Position numbers and translations under genes: made by a program
DNA from: Pseudomonadota bacterium
Lineage (GTDB): Bacteria > Pseudomonadota > Alphaproteobacteria > Rhodospirillales > 2-02-FULL-58-16
Length of the DNA stretch: 21,941 bases
Direction: 5' to 3'
NCBI GenBank assembly: GCA_022560215.1
Contig: JADFTO010000011.1
Span: 1-21,941, forward strand
The notes under the pieces: model-generated
The model's database searches: none
Told to the model about the DNA's origin: nothing
What the model saw: the letters and a program-made list of their open reading frames with translations, nothing else
In this document: positions 13,996 to 21,941 of the stretch, piece by piece
Layout: each line of letters opens with the position of its first letter
Position numbering within the stretch: position 1 is the first letter of the stretch

Positions 13996-14645
13996 GTCTT
14001 GCCCGCCAATTTTCTCTGTTTGGCGACCCGGGCACGGCGCGCCGGCGCGTAGGCGCGCTCGCCGTAGACCTCGAACAGGGCCTGTGACACGTCGAAGTGA
14101 TGGTCGAGACCCGTCCGTTCGAGACGCTCGATTGGGCCCTCGGGATGGCCGAGGCCGAGCCGCACCGTGAGATCGAGGTCGTCCGCCGTCGCCAAATCCT
14201 CGTCGAGGCGGCGCAGTGCCTCGTTGAAGAACGGCCGCACCAGGCGGTCGAGGATGCGCCCGGCGAAGTCCTTGCAGACGGCAACGCTGAAACCGGCCGT
14301 CTCAAAAACCTCCCTGGCGGCGGCAATCGCCGCCTCGGACGAGCGCGGCTGGCGGACCAACTCGACGAGGTCCGTCGGCTCGGCGTCGCCGAGGCGGAAA
14401 CGGGCGAACCCCAGCACGTTGGACCCCTCCTCGCCACGACTCTCGCCGGTGTAGACGCCGAGGCACTCGGTGGTGAGCTCGACGACGACCGCGGTCCACT
14501 CCGCCGGGGAAACGTCGTCGAGATGCCTGCCCGCGGCCTCGCCGATGAAGATGAGAACGTCGCCCCGCGTGCTGGCGTTCTCGAGGAATTGGTGCGGCGA
14601 AGGGAAGGAGCGGCTGCCGCCGCTGTCTTGGATGACGTGCTTCAT
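13992..14645 (-). CDS. Stand-alone degenerate 3-hydroxyacyl-CoA dehydrogenase C-terminal domain protein
   Basis: The 217 residues include a recognisable 3HCDH C-terminal domain from about residue 125: KDFAGRILDRLVRPFFNEAL, then RRLDEDLATADDLDL and LGLGHPEGPIERLE, ending near YGERAYAP. The region before it (about 78-124: LGFARFRLGDAEPTDLVELV, then VFETAGFSVAV) aligns by eye with the second half of the NAD-binding domain. The first half, with the GxGxxG dinucleotide motif, is missing and replaced by about 75 residues of unclear origin. The catalytic His of the HF motif appears as R82, the Glu is kept (E95), and the substrate-binding Asn is D133. Redox activity is doubtful; a structural or CoA-binding partner of the adjacent full dehydrogenase is an inference. 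It starts 3 bp after that gene and overlaps the next by ATGA. Confidence 0.75.
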   Translation of the reverse strand: MKHVIQDSGGSRSFPSPHQFLENASTRGDVLIFIGEAAGRHLDDVSPAEWTAVVVELTTECLGVYTGESRGEEGSNVLGFARFRLGDAEPTDLVELVRQPRSSEAAIAAAREVFETAGFSVAVCKDFAGRILDRLVRPFFNEALRRLDEDLATADDLDLTVRLGLGHPEGPIERLERTGLDHHFDVSQALFEVYGERAYAPARRARVAKQRKLAGKT

Positions 14646-14648
14646 GGC

Positions 14649-15524
14649 TCAGGCTCCGAACATCGTGGGACCTTCATAGTTGAAGAATCCCCGCTTCGAC
14701 TTCCGCCCCAGCCGCCCGGCGGCGACCATCTTGCGCACCAGCGGCGGGCACGCGGCGCGCGGGTCGTTGGTGACGCCGTAGAACGTCTCGCACAGGAGCA
14801 TCTGCGTATCCATACCGATCATGTCGAGGAGCTCGCAGGGGCCGAGCGGATAGCCGAGCGCCTTCTTGACCGCGAGGTCGATGTCGGCCGGCTCCGCCAC
14901 CCCGGCCTCGACCAGGCGAATCACGTCGTTGTGCCATGGAACCAGCAGGCAGTTGAGGATGAAGCCCGGGCTGTCCTTGGTCCTGACCGGCGTCTGGCCC
15001 ATGGCCTCGCAGAACGACCAGGCCCGCGCGAACACCGCCTCGTCCGTTTCCAGGCCCGCGGACATCTCGACCAGCTTCATCAGCGGCGCCGGCAGGCAAA
15101 AGTGCATGCCGATGCACCGGTCGTCGCGCCCTGATCCAGCGGCGATCTCGGTAATGGAGAGAGTCGAGGTGTTGGACGCGAAGATCGTCTCGGGGGGACA
15201 GATGGCATCGAGCCGGCCGAAAAGCTCGCGCTTGGCCGCCAAGTCCTCGTAGACTGCCTCGATGACGATGTCTGAGCCGCCCAGGTTCTTCAGCTCGGTC
15301 GTCGTCCCGAGCCGGCCAAGAATGGCATCCACATGGTCCTGGGTGAGCTTACCCTTCTCGACCGACTTAGCGAAGAAGGATCGGCTTTGCGAAAGGGCGC
15401 TCTCCAGGGCCCCTGCGTCGATGTCGTAGAGAACGGTTTCGAAGCCGCCGCGCGCCGAGACGATGGCGATACCGGCTCCCATGGTGCCGGCGCCGGCCAC
15501 CCCGACTCTCCTTATGTCCGTCAT
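14649..15524 (-). CDS. 3-hydroxyacyl-CoA dehydrogenase (3-hydroxybutyryl-CoA dehydrogenase type)
   Basis: The product is 291 residues with the ATG at 15524, chosen because GAGGGA lies six bases upstream. A TTG further up at 15545 would overlap the previous gene. The Rossmann motif GAGTMG is at 11-16, the acidic residue ending the second strand is in YDID, and the catalytic set S120 (SNTS), H141 (GMHF), E153 (LVEM) and N191 (FILN) is complete by comparison with the human short-chain enzyme. The C-terminal domain contains KKALGYPLGPCELLDMIGMD and RKSKRGFFNY. It oxidises an L-3-hydroxyacyl-CoA with NAD. In this operon it could stand in for the broken SDR. It is 10 bp after the acyl-CoA dehydrogenase gene. 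Confidence 0.94.
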   Translation of the reverse strand: MTDIRRVGVAGAGTMGAGIAIVSARGGFETVLYDIDAGALESALSQSRSFFAKSVEKGKLTQDHVDAILGRLGTTTELKNLGGSDIVIEAVYEDLAAKRELFGRLDAICPPETIFASNTSTLSITEIAAGSGRDDRCIGMHFCLPAPLMKLVEMSAGLETDEAVFARAWSFCEAMGQTPVRTKDSPGFILNCLLVPWHNDVIRLVEAGVAEPADIDLAVKKALGYPLGPCELLDMIGMDTQMLLCETFYGVTNDPRAACPPLVRKMVAAGRLGRKSKRGFFNYEGPTMFGA

Positions 15525-15534
15525 GGTGATTCCC

Positions 15535-16701
15535 TCACTTCTCAATCAAACTCCGCCCGATGAACTGCCGGTGGATCTGGTTCGTGCCTTCCCAGATCTG
15601 CGTCACCTTGGCGTCCCGCATGAGCCGCTCGACCCGGTAGTCCTTGCAATAGCCATAACCGCCGAACAACTGAACCGCCTCGGTGGTGACCCGCATGGCG
15701 ACATCCGACGCCCTCAGCTTCGCCACCGAGGCGGCGAGGGAGACGTCCGATTCGCCCGCATCGATCATTCGCCCCACGTGCCACAACCAAGCCTCGGCCT
15801 GCGCCAGCTCGGCGACGAGATCAGCAAGCAGGAACTGAATGCCCTGGAACTCGACGATCCGCCGCCCGGACTGTCGGCGCTCGTTGATGTAGGCGACGGC
15901 GTCCTCGAAGGCGCCGCGCGCAATGCCAAGGGCGTGGGCCGAGACGCTCGGCCGCGACTTGTTGAGAGACGACAGCAGGATGTGCATGCCCTCGCCGGGC
16001 TTCCCCAGAAGGTTGGCCCGCGGAACGCGGCATTGGTCGAAGGCGAGGGACACCGTGCTGGCGGCGCGGTGGCCCATCTTCTCCTCGCGCTTCAGGATGT
16101 TGAGGCCCGGTGTCCCCTTCTCGACGATGACGGCGGAGATGGCTTCCTTGCCGTCGCCGAGCTCCACCCACTTGCCGAACAACAGGTAGAGGTCGGCCAC
16201 GTCGCCGTTCGAGATGAGGGTCTTGCTCCCGCTGATGACCACGTCGTCGCCATCCAGGGCGAAGCGGACGCGCATTCCCGTCGCGTCCGAGCCCGCCTGC
16301 GGCTCGGTGATGCAAAGAGCGGCGAGCCCCCCCTCAGCGATCCGTGGCAGAAGGCGGCGCTTCTGCTCCTCGCTGCCGAAGTCGATCAGGGGCTTCATGG
16401 CGTGGAACACGGTGGCCCAGATGATGCCTGTCGACGCGCAGGCCTTGCTGATCTCCTGCACGCACCTCAGGTAAGCGACGTAGGAGAGTTCCGCGCCGCC
16501 GTAATCGGTGGGGACGAACATGGCGTTGAGGCCGACCTCCCGGATATCGGCGATGTTGTCCCATGGGAACTCGCCGCTCGTGTCATAACCGGCGGCGCGC
16601 TCGGCGAATTTCTCGCGGGCCATGACGCGGACTGTCTCCACGAGCAGCCTCTCCTCCTCACTGAGGGACAGGCTTTCCTCGATCTGCTCGAAAAGTCTCA
16701 T
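15535..16701 (-). CDS. Acyl-CoA dehydrogenase
   Basis: This 388-residue flavoprotein has the usual family length. Landmarks: ALCITEPQAGSDATGMR (about 132-148, FAD/substrate binding), LGIARGAFEDAVAYINERRQ, QLFGGYGYCKDYRVERLMRDAKV, and IWEGTNQIHRQ with E371 as the expected catalytic base. It would introduce an alpha,beta double bond into an acyl-CoA and pass electrons to electron-transfer flavoprotein, which is not encoded here. By position it would be the AliB-equivalent step (cyclohexanecarboxyl-CoA to cyclohexenecarboxyl-CoA) if the alicyclic reading of the operon is right; sequence alone does not settle chain versus ring substrate. It is preceded by the deleted SDR gene at 25 bp. Confidence 0.94.
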   Translation of the reverse strand: MRLFEQIEESLSLSEEERLLVETVRVMAREKFAERAAGYDTSGEFPWDNIADIREVGLNAMFVPTDYGGAELSYVAYLRCVQEISKACASTGIIWATVFHAMKPLIDFGSEEQKRRLLPRIAEGGLAALCITEPQAGSDATGMRVRFALDGDDVVISGSKTLISNGDVADLYLLFGKWVELGDGKEAISAVIVEKGTPGLNILKREEKMGHRAASTVSLAFDQCRVPRANLLGKPGEGMHILLSSLNKSRPSVSAHALGIARGAFEDAVAYINERRQSGRRIVEFQGIQFLLADLVAELAQAEAWLWHVGRMIDAGESDVSLAASVAKLRASDVAMRVTTEAVQLFGGYGYCKDYRVERLMRDAKVTQIWEGTNQIHRQFIGRSLIEK

Positions 16702-16726
16702 GGTGCCGCACCGCCTTCCGTTCCCA

Positions 16727-16915
16727 TCAGAGAAGGACCCCTTGTCCGCCGTCGATGTAGATGGTCTCCCCCGTCAGGAAGGGAATGTCCTCGACGAAGA
16801 GCCCCTTGCTGGTCAGGCAGGCGACGGCGAGCCCCCGCCCGGCCAATTCGCGCGCGATGGCCGAGCCGATGCCTCGGCTCGCCCCCGTGACCGCGACGGT
16901 GCTGCCGGCGTCCAC
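16727..16915 (-). pseudogene. Short-chain dehydrogenase/reductase with large in-frame internal deletion
   Basis: This is a 62-codon frame with a GTG start one base after the upstream stop. Residues 5-38 are an SDR N-terminus (TVAVTGASRGIGSAIAREL, with the TGxxxGIG cofactor motif at 10-17). Residues 45-62 (PFLTGETIYIDGGQGVLL) are the typical SDR C-terminal strand. The roughly 180-190 residues that should lie between, including the NAG motif and the Ser-Tyr-Lys catalytic triad, are gone, yet the frame is kept. It cannot be a working SDR. The position between hydratase and acyl-CoA dehydrogenase genes fits a lost 2-hydroxyacyl-CoA (BadH-like) or 3-oxoacyl-ACP-like dehydrogenase. Whether the short peptide is still made is unknown. 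Confidence 0.85.
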
Positions 16916-16916
16916 G

Positions 16917-17684
<768 letters not shown>

Positions 17685-17686
17685 AT

Positions 17687-19378
17687 CTAGCCTTCCTTCC
17701 TCTTGGCCGTATCGACCCAGCGGACCGGCGTGGGCTCGATCTTTCCGGCCTTCGCCCACTCCACCAGCTCGCGCTTGAGGACCTTGCCGCTGGCGGTCAG
17801 CGGGAAGCTGTCCATCACGATGAAGTGCTCCGGCATGTCGTACTTCGACAGCCCCTCGGCATGCAGGTGCGATAGCATCTCCTCGGCCTCGACGGCGCGG
17901 CCCTCCGCCGGGATGACGGCCAGACAGGCCTTCTCGCCGAGCCTCCTGTCGGGCACCGGGAACGCGGCCACCTTCCGCACGCCGGGATGCCGCATGGCCA
18001 GAGACTCGATGCGGATCGGGTGGATGTTGTGACCCCCGCGGATGATCAAGTCCTTCTTGCGGCCGATGATGTACAGGCATCCCTTCTCGTCGAACCGGCC
18101 GAGGTCGCCGCTCATGAACCATCCATCGGCGTTGAAGGAGTCCTCGGTGGCATATTGATTGTCGAAGTAGCCGAGCATGAGGACGCCGCCGCGCCCGCCG
18201 ATCTCGCCTCCCTCTCCAGGAGCCACGGGCTCGTCGGGATTGTCGGGATTCCAGAGGGTGACCTCGTAGCCCCGGCAGGCGCGCCCGCAGGTGCCGACGA
18301 TCGTGTCATCGTCGTCCGTCGGCAGGGTGTACTGGTGGGAGCCGTTCTCGGTCATGCCGTAGATGTTCTGCGGCGTGATGCCGAGCCCGATGAACGCGCG
18401 CGCCGTCTCGCGCGGGATCGGTGAGCCCGCCATGTAGAAAATGTTCACCCGCCCGAGCTTCTTGACCCCCCTGCGTTCCATGGTGTCCAGGATGTCGATG
18501 GCGTGCGTCGGCACGCCCATCACGTAGGTGGCGCCCGTCTCGATGATCCAGTCGAGGGGCGTCGAGCCCTCTGGGACGTCGTTGACCACGAGCTCCATGC
18601 CGGCGACCATCGCCTGGCCGATGGCGACGGTGGCGATGTGGTGGCTAAGCGGACTGAGGCTGAGGAGAACCGTATTCGAGTCGTGCCCCCAGTCCTCGAC
18701 CATGGCGCGGGCGTTGGCGAGAAGCGTGTTGTCGCTGTGCATCACGCCCTTGGGCGTGCCGGTCGTGCCCGAGGTGAAGGCGAGGTAGGCGATCTTGTCC
18801 GGGTTGTCCCGCGCCGGCGGCAAGGCCCCCTCGGGCAACGCCCCGGACGGGCGCGGGAATCCCGCTTTTGGGGCACCGCCGCGGCGCGAGGCGTCATCGT
18901 GCTCCAGCCGGTAGGTCTTGCGCACGAACGGCAGGCCTGCAATCTGCGCGAAGATGTCGGACGTGGACGCGTCGGCGCCGTATCCCGGCTGCGCGAACAC
19001 GGCCGCCGCGTTGAGCCGGGTCAGCAGCTCGACGATCTCGGCCACTGTGTAGTTCTGGTGCAACGACGGATTGCACACGTAGCCGTTGCGCGAGCACGCG
19101 AGCAGGATGATCACGGGCTCGACCGAGTTGGGCAGCCAAATGGACACGCGCTCGCCTTGGCGAACCCCAGCCCGGTGCAAGTCCAGGGCCAGCGCGTTGA
19201 CCAAATCGAGCAGCTGGCGGTAGGTCAGGCGCCGTGTCGCGTCCCGAAGCGCATAGGCGTCGGGGCGGGCGCTGGCGTGCCCCGAGAGGAGATTGTAGTA
19301 CGTGTCTAGCCGCCATATCCCCTCCTCGTAGTAGCGGCGCGCTTGGGCGGGATCATGGGTTGTCAGAAGGGGCTTCAC
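17687..19378 (-). CDS. AMP-forming acyl-CoA synthetase (cyclohexanecarboxylate-CoA ligase-like)
   Basis: This 563-residue member of the adenylate-forming superfamily starts at GTG 19378, with GGGAGGA upstream. The P-loop-like motif TSGTTGTPKG is at 202-211, followed by an IYGMTENGSHQ A5 motif (about 334-344), GWFMSGDLGRFDEKG and GRKKDLIIRGGHNIHP (hinge region). The C-terminal LTASGKVLKRELV carries the catalytic lysine at about K532. It would activate a carboxylic acid to its CoA thioester using ATP. The family around cyclohexanecarboxylate and short/medium-chain acid ligases looks closest, but substrate choice in this family is not predictable by eye. The gene follows the BadI-like gene by 11 bp and precedes the hydratase. 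Confidence 0.92.
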   Translation of the reverse strand: MKPLLTTHDPAQARRYYEEGIWRLDTYYNLLSGHASARPDAYALRDATRRLTYRQLLDLVNALALDLHRAGVRQGERVSIWLPNSVEPVIILLACSRNGYVCNPSLHQNYTVAEIVELLTRLNAAAVFAQPGYGADASTSDIFAQIAGLPFVRKTYRLEHDDASRRGGAPKAGFPRPSGALPEGALPPARDNPDKIAYLAFTSGTTGTPKGVMHSDNTLLANARAMVEDWGHDSNTVLLSLSPLSHHIATVAIGQAMVAGMELVVNDVPEGSTPLDWIIETGATYVMGVPTHAIDILDTMERRGVKKLGRVNIFYMAGSPIPRETARAFIGLGITPQNIYGMTENGSHQYTLPTDDDDTIVGTCGRACRGYEVTLWNPDNPDEPVAPGEGGEIGGRGGVLMLGYFDNQYATEDSFNADGWFMSGDLGRFDEKGCLYIIGRKKDLIIRGGHNIHPIRIESLAMRHPGVRKVAAFPVPDRRLGEKACLAVIPAEGRAVEAEEMLSHLHAEGLSKYDMPEHFIVMDSFPLTASGKVLKRELVEWAKAGKIEPTPVRWVDTAKRKEG

Positions 19379-19389
19379 GGCCGTCCTCC

Positions 19390-20190
19390 CTAGTGGCCAA
19401 ACTTGTCCGGATCCGGCTTCCGCTTCTCGCCGAAGGCGGCGCCCAGCTCCTTCGCTTCGTCGCTGTCGAGATAAGCCCTAAGCAGCAGGTCGTGCGAGAG
19501 ACGGGCCAAGCCGCCGACGCCCCCGTGGCGGGCATTGAACGCGCCCTTGATGGCCGCCAGGGCGAAGGCGCCCCTCTCGGCGACCTCGAGGGCCAGCTTG
19601 CGGGTTTCCTCGGCGAGCCGGCCATCCTCGACCACCCGGTTGATCAAGCCCATGGCGAGGGCCTCGGCGGCGGAGATCTTGGGGTTCGTGAACCAGAGCT
19701 CCTTGGCCTTCTTCTTGCCCACCAGATCCTCCAGGTACCAGGTGCCGAAGCCGGCATCGAACGAGCCCATCATCGGGCCGACCTGGCGGAAGACCGCGCT
19801 TTCCTTGGCGATGGTGAGATCGCAAACCATCTGCAGGACGTTGCCGCCGCCGACGGCGAAACCGTTGACCGATGCGATGACGGGTTTCTGCAGGCGGTCG
19901 ATGCTCTCGTAAATATCGAGGGTCGGCAGGACGCCCGCGTAGAGCGTCGTGTCCTCGAGCCCGTCCTTGCGTCCCCCGATGCAGAAGAACCGGTCGCCGG
20001 CGCCCGTGATCACCAGCACCCGGGTGCGCGTCTCGCGCCGGATCGCGTCGATGCAGTCGCGGATGTCTTGGCACATCTGGGCATTGAACATATTGCCGTC
20101 GTCCGGCCGATTGAGAGTGAGGTACGCGATCGGTCCGTCCTCGGCGTAGAGAATGGTGTCGTAGGACACGGCGGTGCTCTCCATTGTCAT
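19390..20190 (-). CDS. BadI/MenB-like crotonase, probable 2-ketocycloacyl-CoA hydrolase
   Basis: This 266-residue crotonase-fold protein does not look like a hydratase. The stretch GGGNVLQMVCDLTIA (114-128), then QVGPMMGSFDAGFGTWYLEDLVGKKKAKELWF (136-167) and the C-terminal YLDSDEAKELGAAFGEKRKPDPDKF are the hallmarks of the MenB/BadI subgroup. BadI of Rhodopseudomonas palustris opens the ring of 2-ketocyclohexanecarboxyl-CoA to pimelyl-CoA. S143 and D145 (GSFD) and Y240 sit where BadI has its active-site serine, aspartate and tyrosine. MenB (naphthoate synthase) is the alternative, but no menaquinone genes are nearby and the setting is catabolic. The ATG at 20190 overlaps the CoA-transferase stop as ATGA; a second ATG at 20184 is possible. 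Confidence 0.85.
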   Translation of the reverse strand: MTMESTAVSYDTILYAEDGPIAYLTLNRPDDGNMFNAQMCQDIRDCIDAIRRETRTRVLVITGAGDRFFCIGGRKDGLEDTTLYAGVLPTLDIYESIDRLQKPVIASVNGFAVGGGNVLQMVCDLTIAKESAVFRQVGPMMGSFDAGFGTWYLEDLVGKKKAKELWFTNPKISAAEALAMGLINRVVEDGRLAEETRKLALEVAERGAFALAAIKGAFNARHGGVGGLARLSHDLLLRAYLDSDEAKELGAAFGEKRKPDPDKFGH

Positions 20191-21458
20191 ATGATACGGC
20201 GCGACCTTAGGTCGGCAATCGTCGTCTCGTCCATGCCGAGCCGCTCTTTTAGAATCTCTTCGGTGTGCCCGCCCAGGGCGGGCGGTGGCAGCCCGTCGGC
20301 GTCCGGACGCCCGTCGATCCGGAGTCCGAGCCCCACCTGTGGCAGGCGGCCCTCTTCATGGCGCATCGCATAGAAGACGCCGCGGGCCACGAGCTCCTCG
20401 TCTTCGACGACCTCGTCGACCCGGTTGATGGGCCCGGCGGGAACACGGGCCTCGGTGAAGGTCTTAAGCCAGTGGCTACGCGGTTTCGTCTTGAGGATAT
20501 CCTGGATGTCCCTGACGATTTCCTGCCGTTGGTTCCGTCGCTTCGCGTTGGTGTCCAGGTCTTGGGCCTCGGCATACTCCGGCCGCCCGACAGCCGCCCA
20601 GAACCGTTTCCAGATATTGTCGTTGCCGAGTCCGAGCGTCATCGGATTATCGGCCGTGTCGAAGGCCTGGTAAACGGCGATCACGCTGTCCTTGGCGCCG
20701 CTTCGGCGTGGCACCTCACCGGACGCGAGATAGGAGACGATCCTGGGCGTCAGAAATCGCGTCATGCTCTCGACCAGGGAGACGTCTATGGTGTGGCCGC
20801 GTCCCGTCGCCGCGCGGTCGATGAGCGCGACGACCGTGGCGTAGGCCGCGTCCATGCCGGCCAGCATGTCGGCCGCCGGAGTCCCAATCTTCTGGGGGGC
20901 GCCCTCCGCCTCTCCGGTGAGGTCCATCACGCCGCTGTAGCCTTCGGCGATGAGGTCGTAGCATGGCCAGTCGGCACGCTTGCCGTCGAGGCCAAAGCCG
21001 GTGACGGAGACGACAATCAGGTCGGACTTCACCGCCGCGAGGCTCGCCGCGTCGACGCCGAGCTTCTTCTGGACACGGGGGACGTAGTTGGTCACCAGTA
21101 CGTCGGACTCGCGGATCAGGTCGTAGAGGAGCCCGCGGCCCTCCTCGCCGGAGAAATCAAGGGTGATGCTGCGCTTGTTGCGGTTGACGCTGACGAACCA
21201 AAGGGACTGCCGGAGATGAAAGGGCGGCCCCCACTGCCGAGCCTCGTCGCCGATGCCGGGACGCGTCTGGACAATGCCGCCAATCTGCTCGAGAGCTTCT
21301 CCTACCGGCGCGTGCTCGAGCGCGGCTACGTCGTCGCGCGGGAATGGGACCTGACCAAGGCGCGCGGCAAGGTGACGCTGCTCCTGACTGACCAGGACAT
21401 CGCGGGCTACACGCCGGCCACGAAGATCTCGAACATCGGCGGGTCGAGCGGGACGCAA
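20187..21458 (-). CDS. Class III CoA-transferase, 5'-truncated with foreign N-terminus
   Basis: From PGIGDEARQWGPPF (codons beginning about 21260) onward this is a normal CaiB/BaiF protein: VNRNKRSITLDF (91-102), SVTGFGLDGKRADWPCYDLIAEG, IGTPAADMLAGMDA with the expected catalytic aspartate D197, and GGHTEEILKERLG near the end. The family's first about 40 residues (the LxGIRVLDL...GADVIKVE segment) are missing. The frame remains open to an ATG at 21458, but those 65 codons have no family resemblance and lie antisense to another reading frame. So the gene was cut in its first domain and joined to unrelated DNA. It would be the first gene of the catabolic operon. Whether the chimeric start is used, or the protein works, is doubtful. 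Confidence 0.75.
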   Translation of the reverse strand: MRPARPADVRDLRGRRVARDVLVSQEQRHLAARLGQVPFPRDDVAALEHAPVGEALEQIGGIVQTRPGIGDEARQWGPPFHLRQSLWFVSVNRNKRSITLDFSGEEGRGLLYDLIRESDVLVTNYVPRVQKKLGVDAASLAAVKSDLIVVSVTGFGLDGKRADWPCYDLIAEGYSGVMDLTGEAEGAPQKIGTPAADMLAGMDAAYATVVALIDRAATGRGHTIDVSLVESMTRFLTPRIVSYLASGEVPRRSGAKDSVIAVYQAFDTADNPMTLGLGNDNIWKRFWAAVGRPEYAEAQDLDTNAKRRNQRQEIVRDIQDILKTKPRSHWLKTFTEARVPAGPINRVDEVVEDEELVARGVFYAMRHEEGRLPQVGLGLRIDGRPDADGLPPPALGGHTEEILKERLGMDETTIADLRSRRII

Positions 21459-21941
21459 GGACCGTTCACTGTGACGGCCGACACCACGTACTTTCCAGGG
21501 TCGAGCTCGGCGGAGGACTTCTGGAAGGCGGGCGACAAGATCCGTCTCTTCAAGTACGACTCCACCTCGACGGCCAACAACGTCACGGCGGCGCTGGACG
21601 CCGTCGGCGCGATCCTCCAGGGGAAGGTCAACTCCGAGCTGGCGGAAACAATCAGGGGCCTGCTCGGGATCGCAACCAAGGCTGACGAGGCGAAGCGCCA
21701 GGTCATCTCCCTCACCGACGCCCTCTCGCGTCTGGGTGGCAAGAAGGGTCTCGGCGCCGCTGCTGCTTCAGCGAAGATCGGGGCTGGCCCAGGCGGGCTG
21801 TCCCAGATCCTCAGGATCGAGCAGGAGCAGGGGGTCAGCTTCGTCGAGGCCGCCCGAATCCTCAACCTCGCAGAAAACGAAAACCGCCGCCGCGAGTTGA
21901 TCGTAATCAGCGATTTCCAAAGCGCCGAGGGCGATTTCGTG
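21261..21941 (+). CDS. Partial frame of unrelated origin, phage-tail-like in part, both ends missing
   Basis: A plus-strand frame is open from the CoA-transferase junction to the window edge (about 227 codons) without a stop. It reads RLDNAANLLESFSYRRVLERG, then YVVAREWDLTKARGKVTLLL, TDQDIAGYTPATKISNIGG, TADTTYFPGSSSAEDFWKAGDKIRLFKYDS and a long helical C-terminal part. The REWDLTKARGKV block followed by a beta-rich segment is reminiscent of phage tail proteins. The first about 25 residues also resemble the C-terminus of exonuclease VII large subunit (XseA), and the end (RRELIVISDF) resembles a von Willebrand A-type strand, so a patchwork is possible. There is no ribosome binding site or start before the junction. 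An ATG at 21216 lies in the antisense of the CoA-transferase. No firm product can be given. Confidence 0.4.

Overview
The window looks like a high-GC alphaproteobacterial chromosome, most like a Rhodospirillales-type lineage. The pointers are the Hsp20-DUF1150 pair, the short YggT protein that starts MDVILVP, the compact housekeeping genes and the strong GC bias at third codon positions. This placement is an inference from gene content, because no rRNA or marker comparison was possible.

Left part (1-9000) is mostly core genome. It opens with a scrap of an IS21-type transposase (istA), then tRNA-Ser(GGA) on the minus strand with a recognisable promoter and terminator. Next come a small two-helix membrane protein, an nnrU-lepA minus-strand pair, and a divergent plus-strand pair encoding a crotonase-fold enzyme and a class III CoA-transferase. 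A class V aminotransferase of the serine-glyoxylate type follows. Converging on it is a minus-strand group yggT-DUF167-folD, and then tRNA-Ala(CGC) with a near-consensus promoter.

Middle part (9000-11870) is a disturbed zone. It holds about 300 bp without a convincing gene, a wrecked membrane-protein gene left as two out-of-frame pieces, an intact Hsp20-DUF1150 pair, and a complete IS630-family element. The IS630 element has 24-bp terminal repeats, a TA target duplication and an A8 slippery site for -1 frameshifting. It sits exactly in the stop codon of the DUF1150 gene and regenerates that stop.

Right part (11873-21260) is one tightly packed minus-strand operon of acyl-CoA metabolism. In transcription order it encodes: class III CoA-transferase (5' end missing), a BadI/MenB-like crotonase, an acyl-CoA synthetase, enoyl-CoA hydratase, an internally deleted SDR, acyl-CoA dehydrogenase, 3-hydroxyacyl-CoA dehydrogenase, a stand-alone degenerate 3-hydroxyacyl-CoA dehydrogenase C-terminal domain protein, an AMACR-like class III CoA-transferase/racemase, and a zinc-free quinone oxidoreductase. 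The set of ligase, dehydrogenase, hydratase, alcohol dehydrogenase and BadI-like ring hydrolase matches the logic of the known AliA/AliB/BadK/BadH/BadI route for cyclohexanecarboxylate. The best guess is therefore activation, beta-oxidation-like attack and ring opening of an alicyclic carboxylic acid. The exact substrate is not readable from sequence.

At about 21260 the operon stops abruptly inside the N-terminal domain of its first gene. It abuts an unrelated plus-strand reading frame, phage-tail-like in part, that runs off the window. The operon's own promoter is thus missing. The junction is either a real rearrangement or an assembly chimera. The most interesting points are the alicyclic operon, its two odd members (deleted SDR, degenerate dehydrogenase domain) and this right-hand junction.
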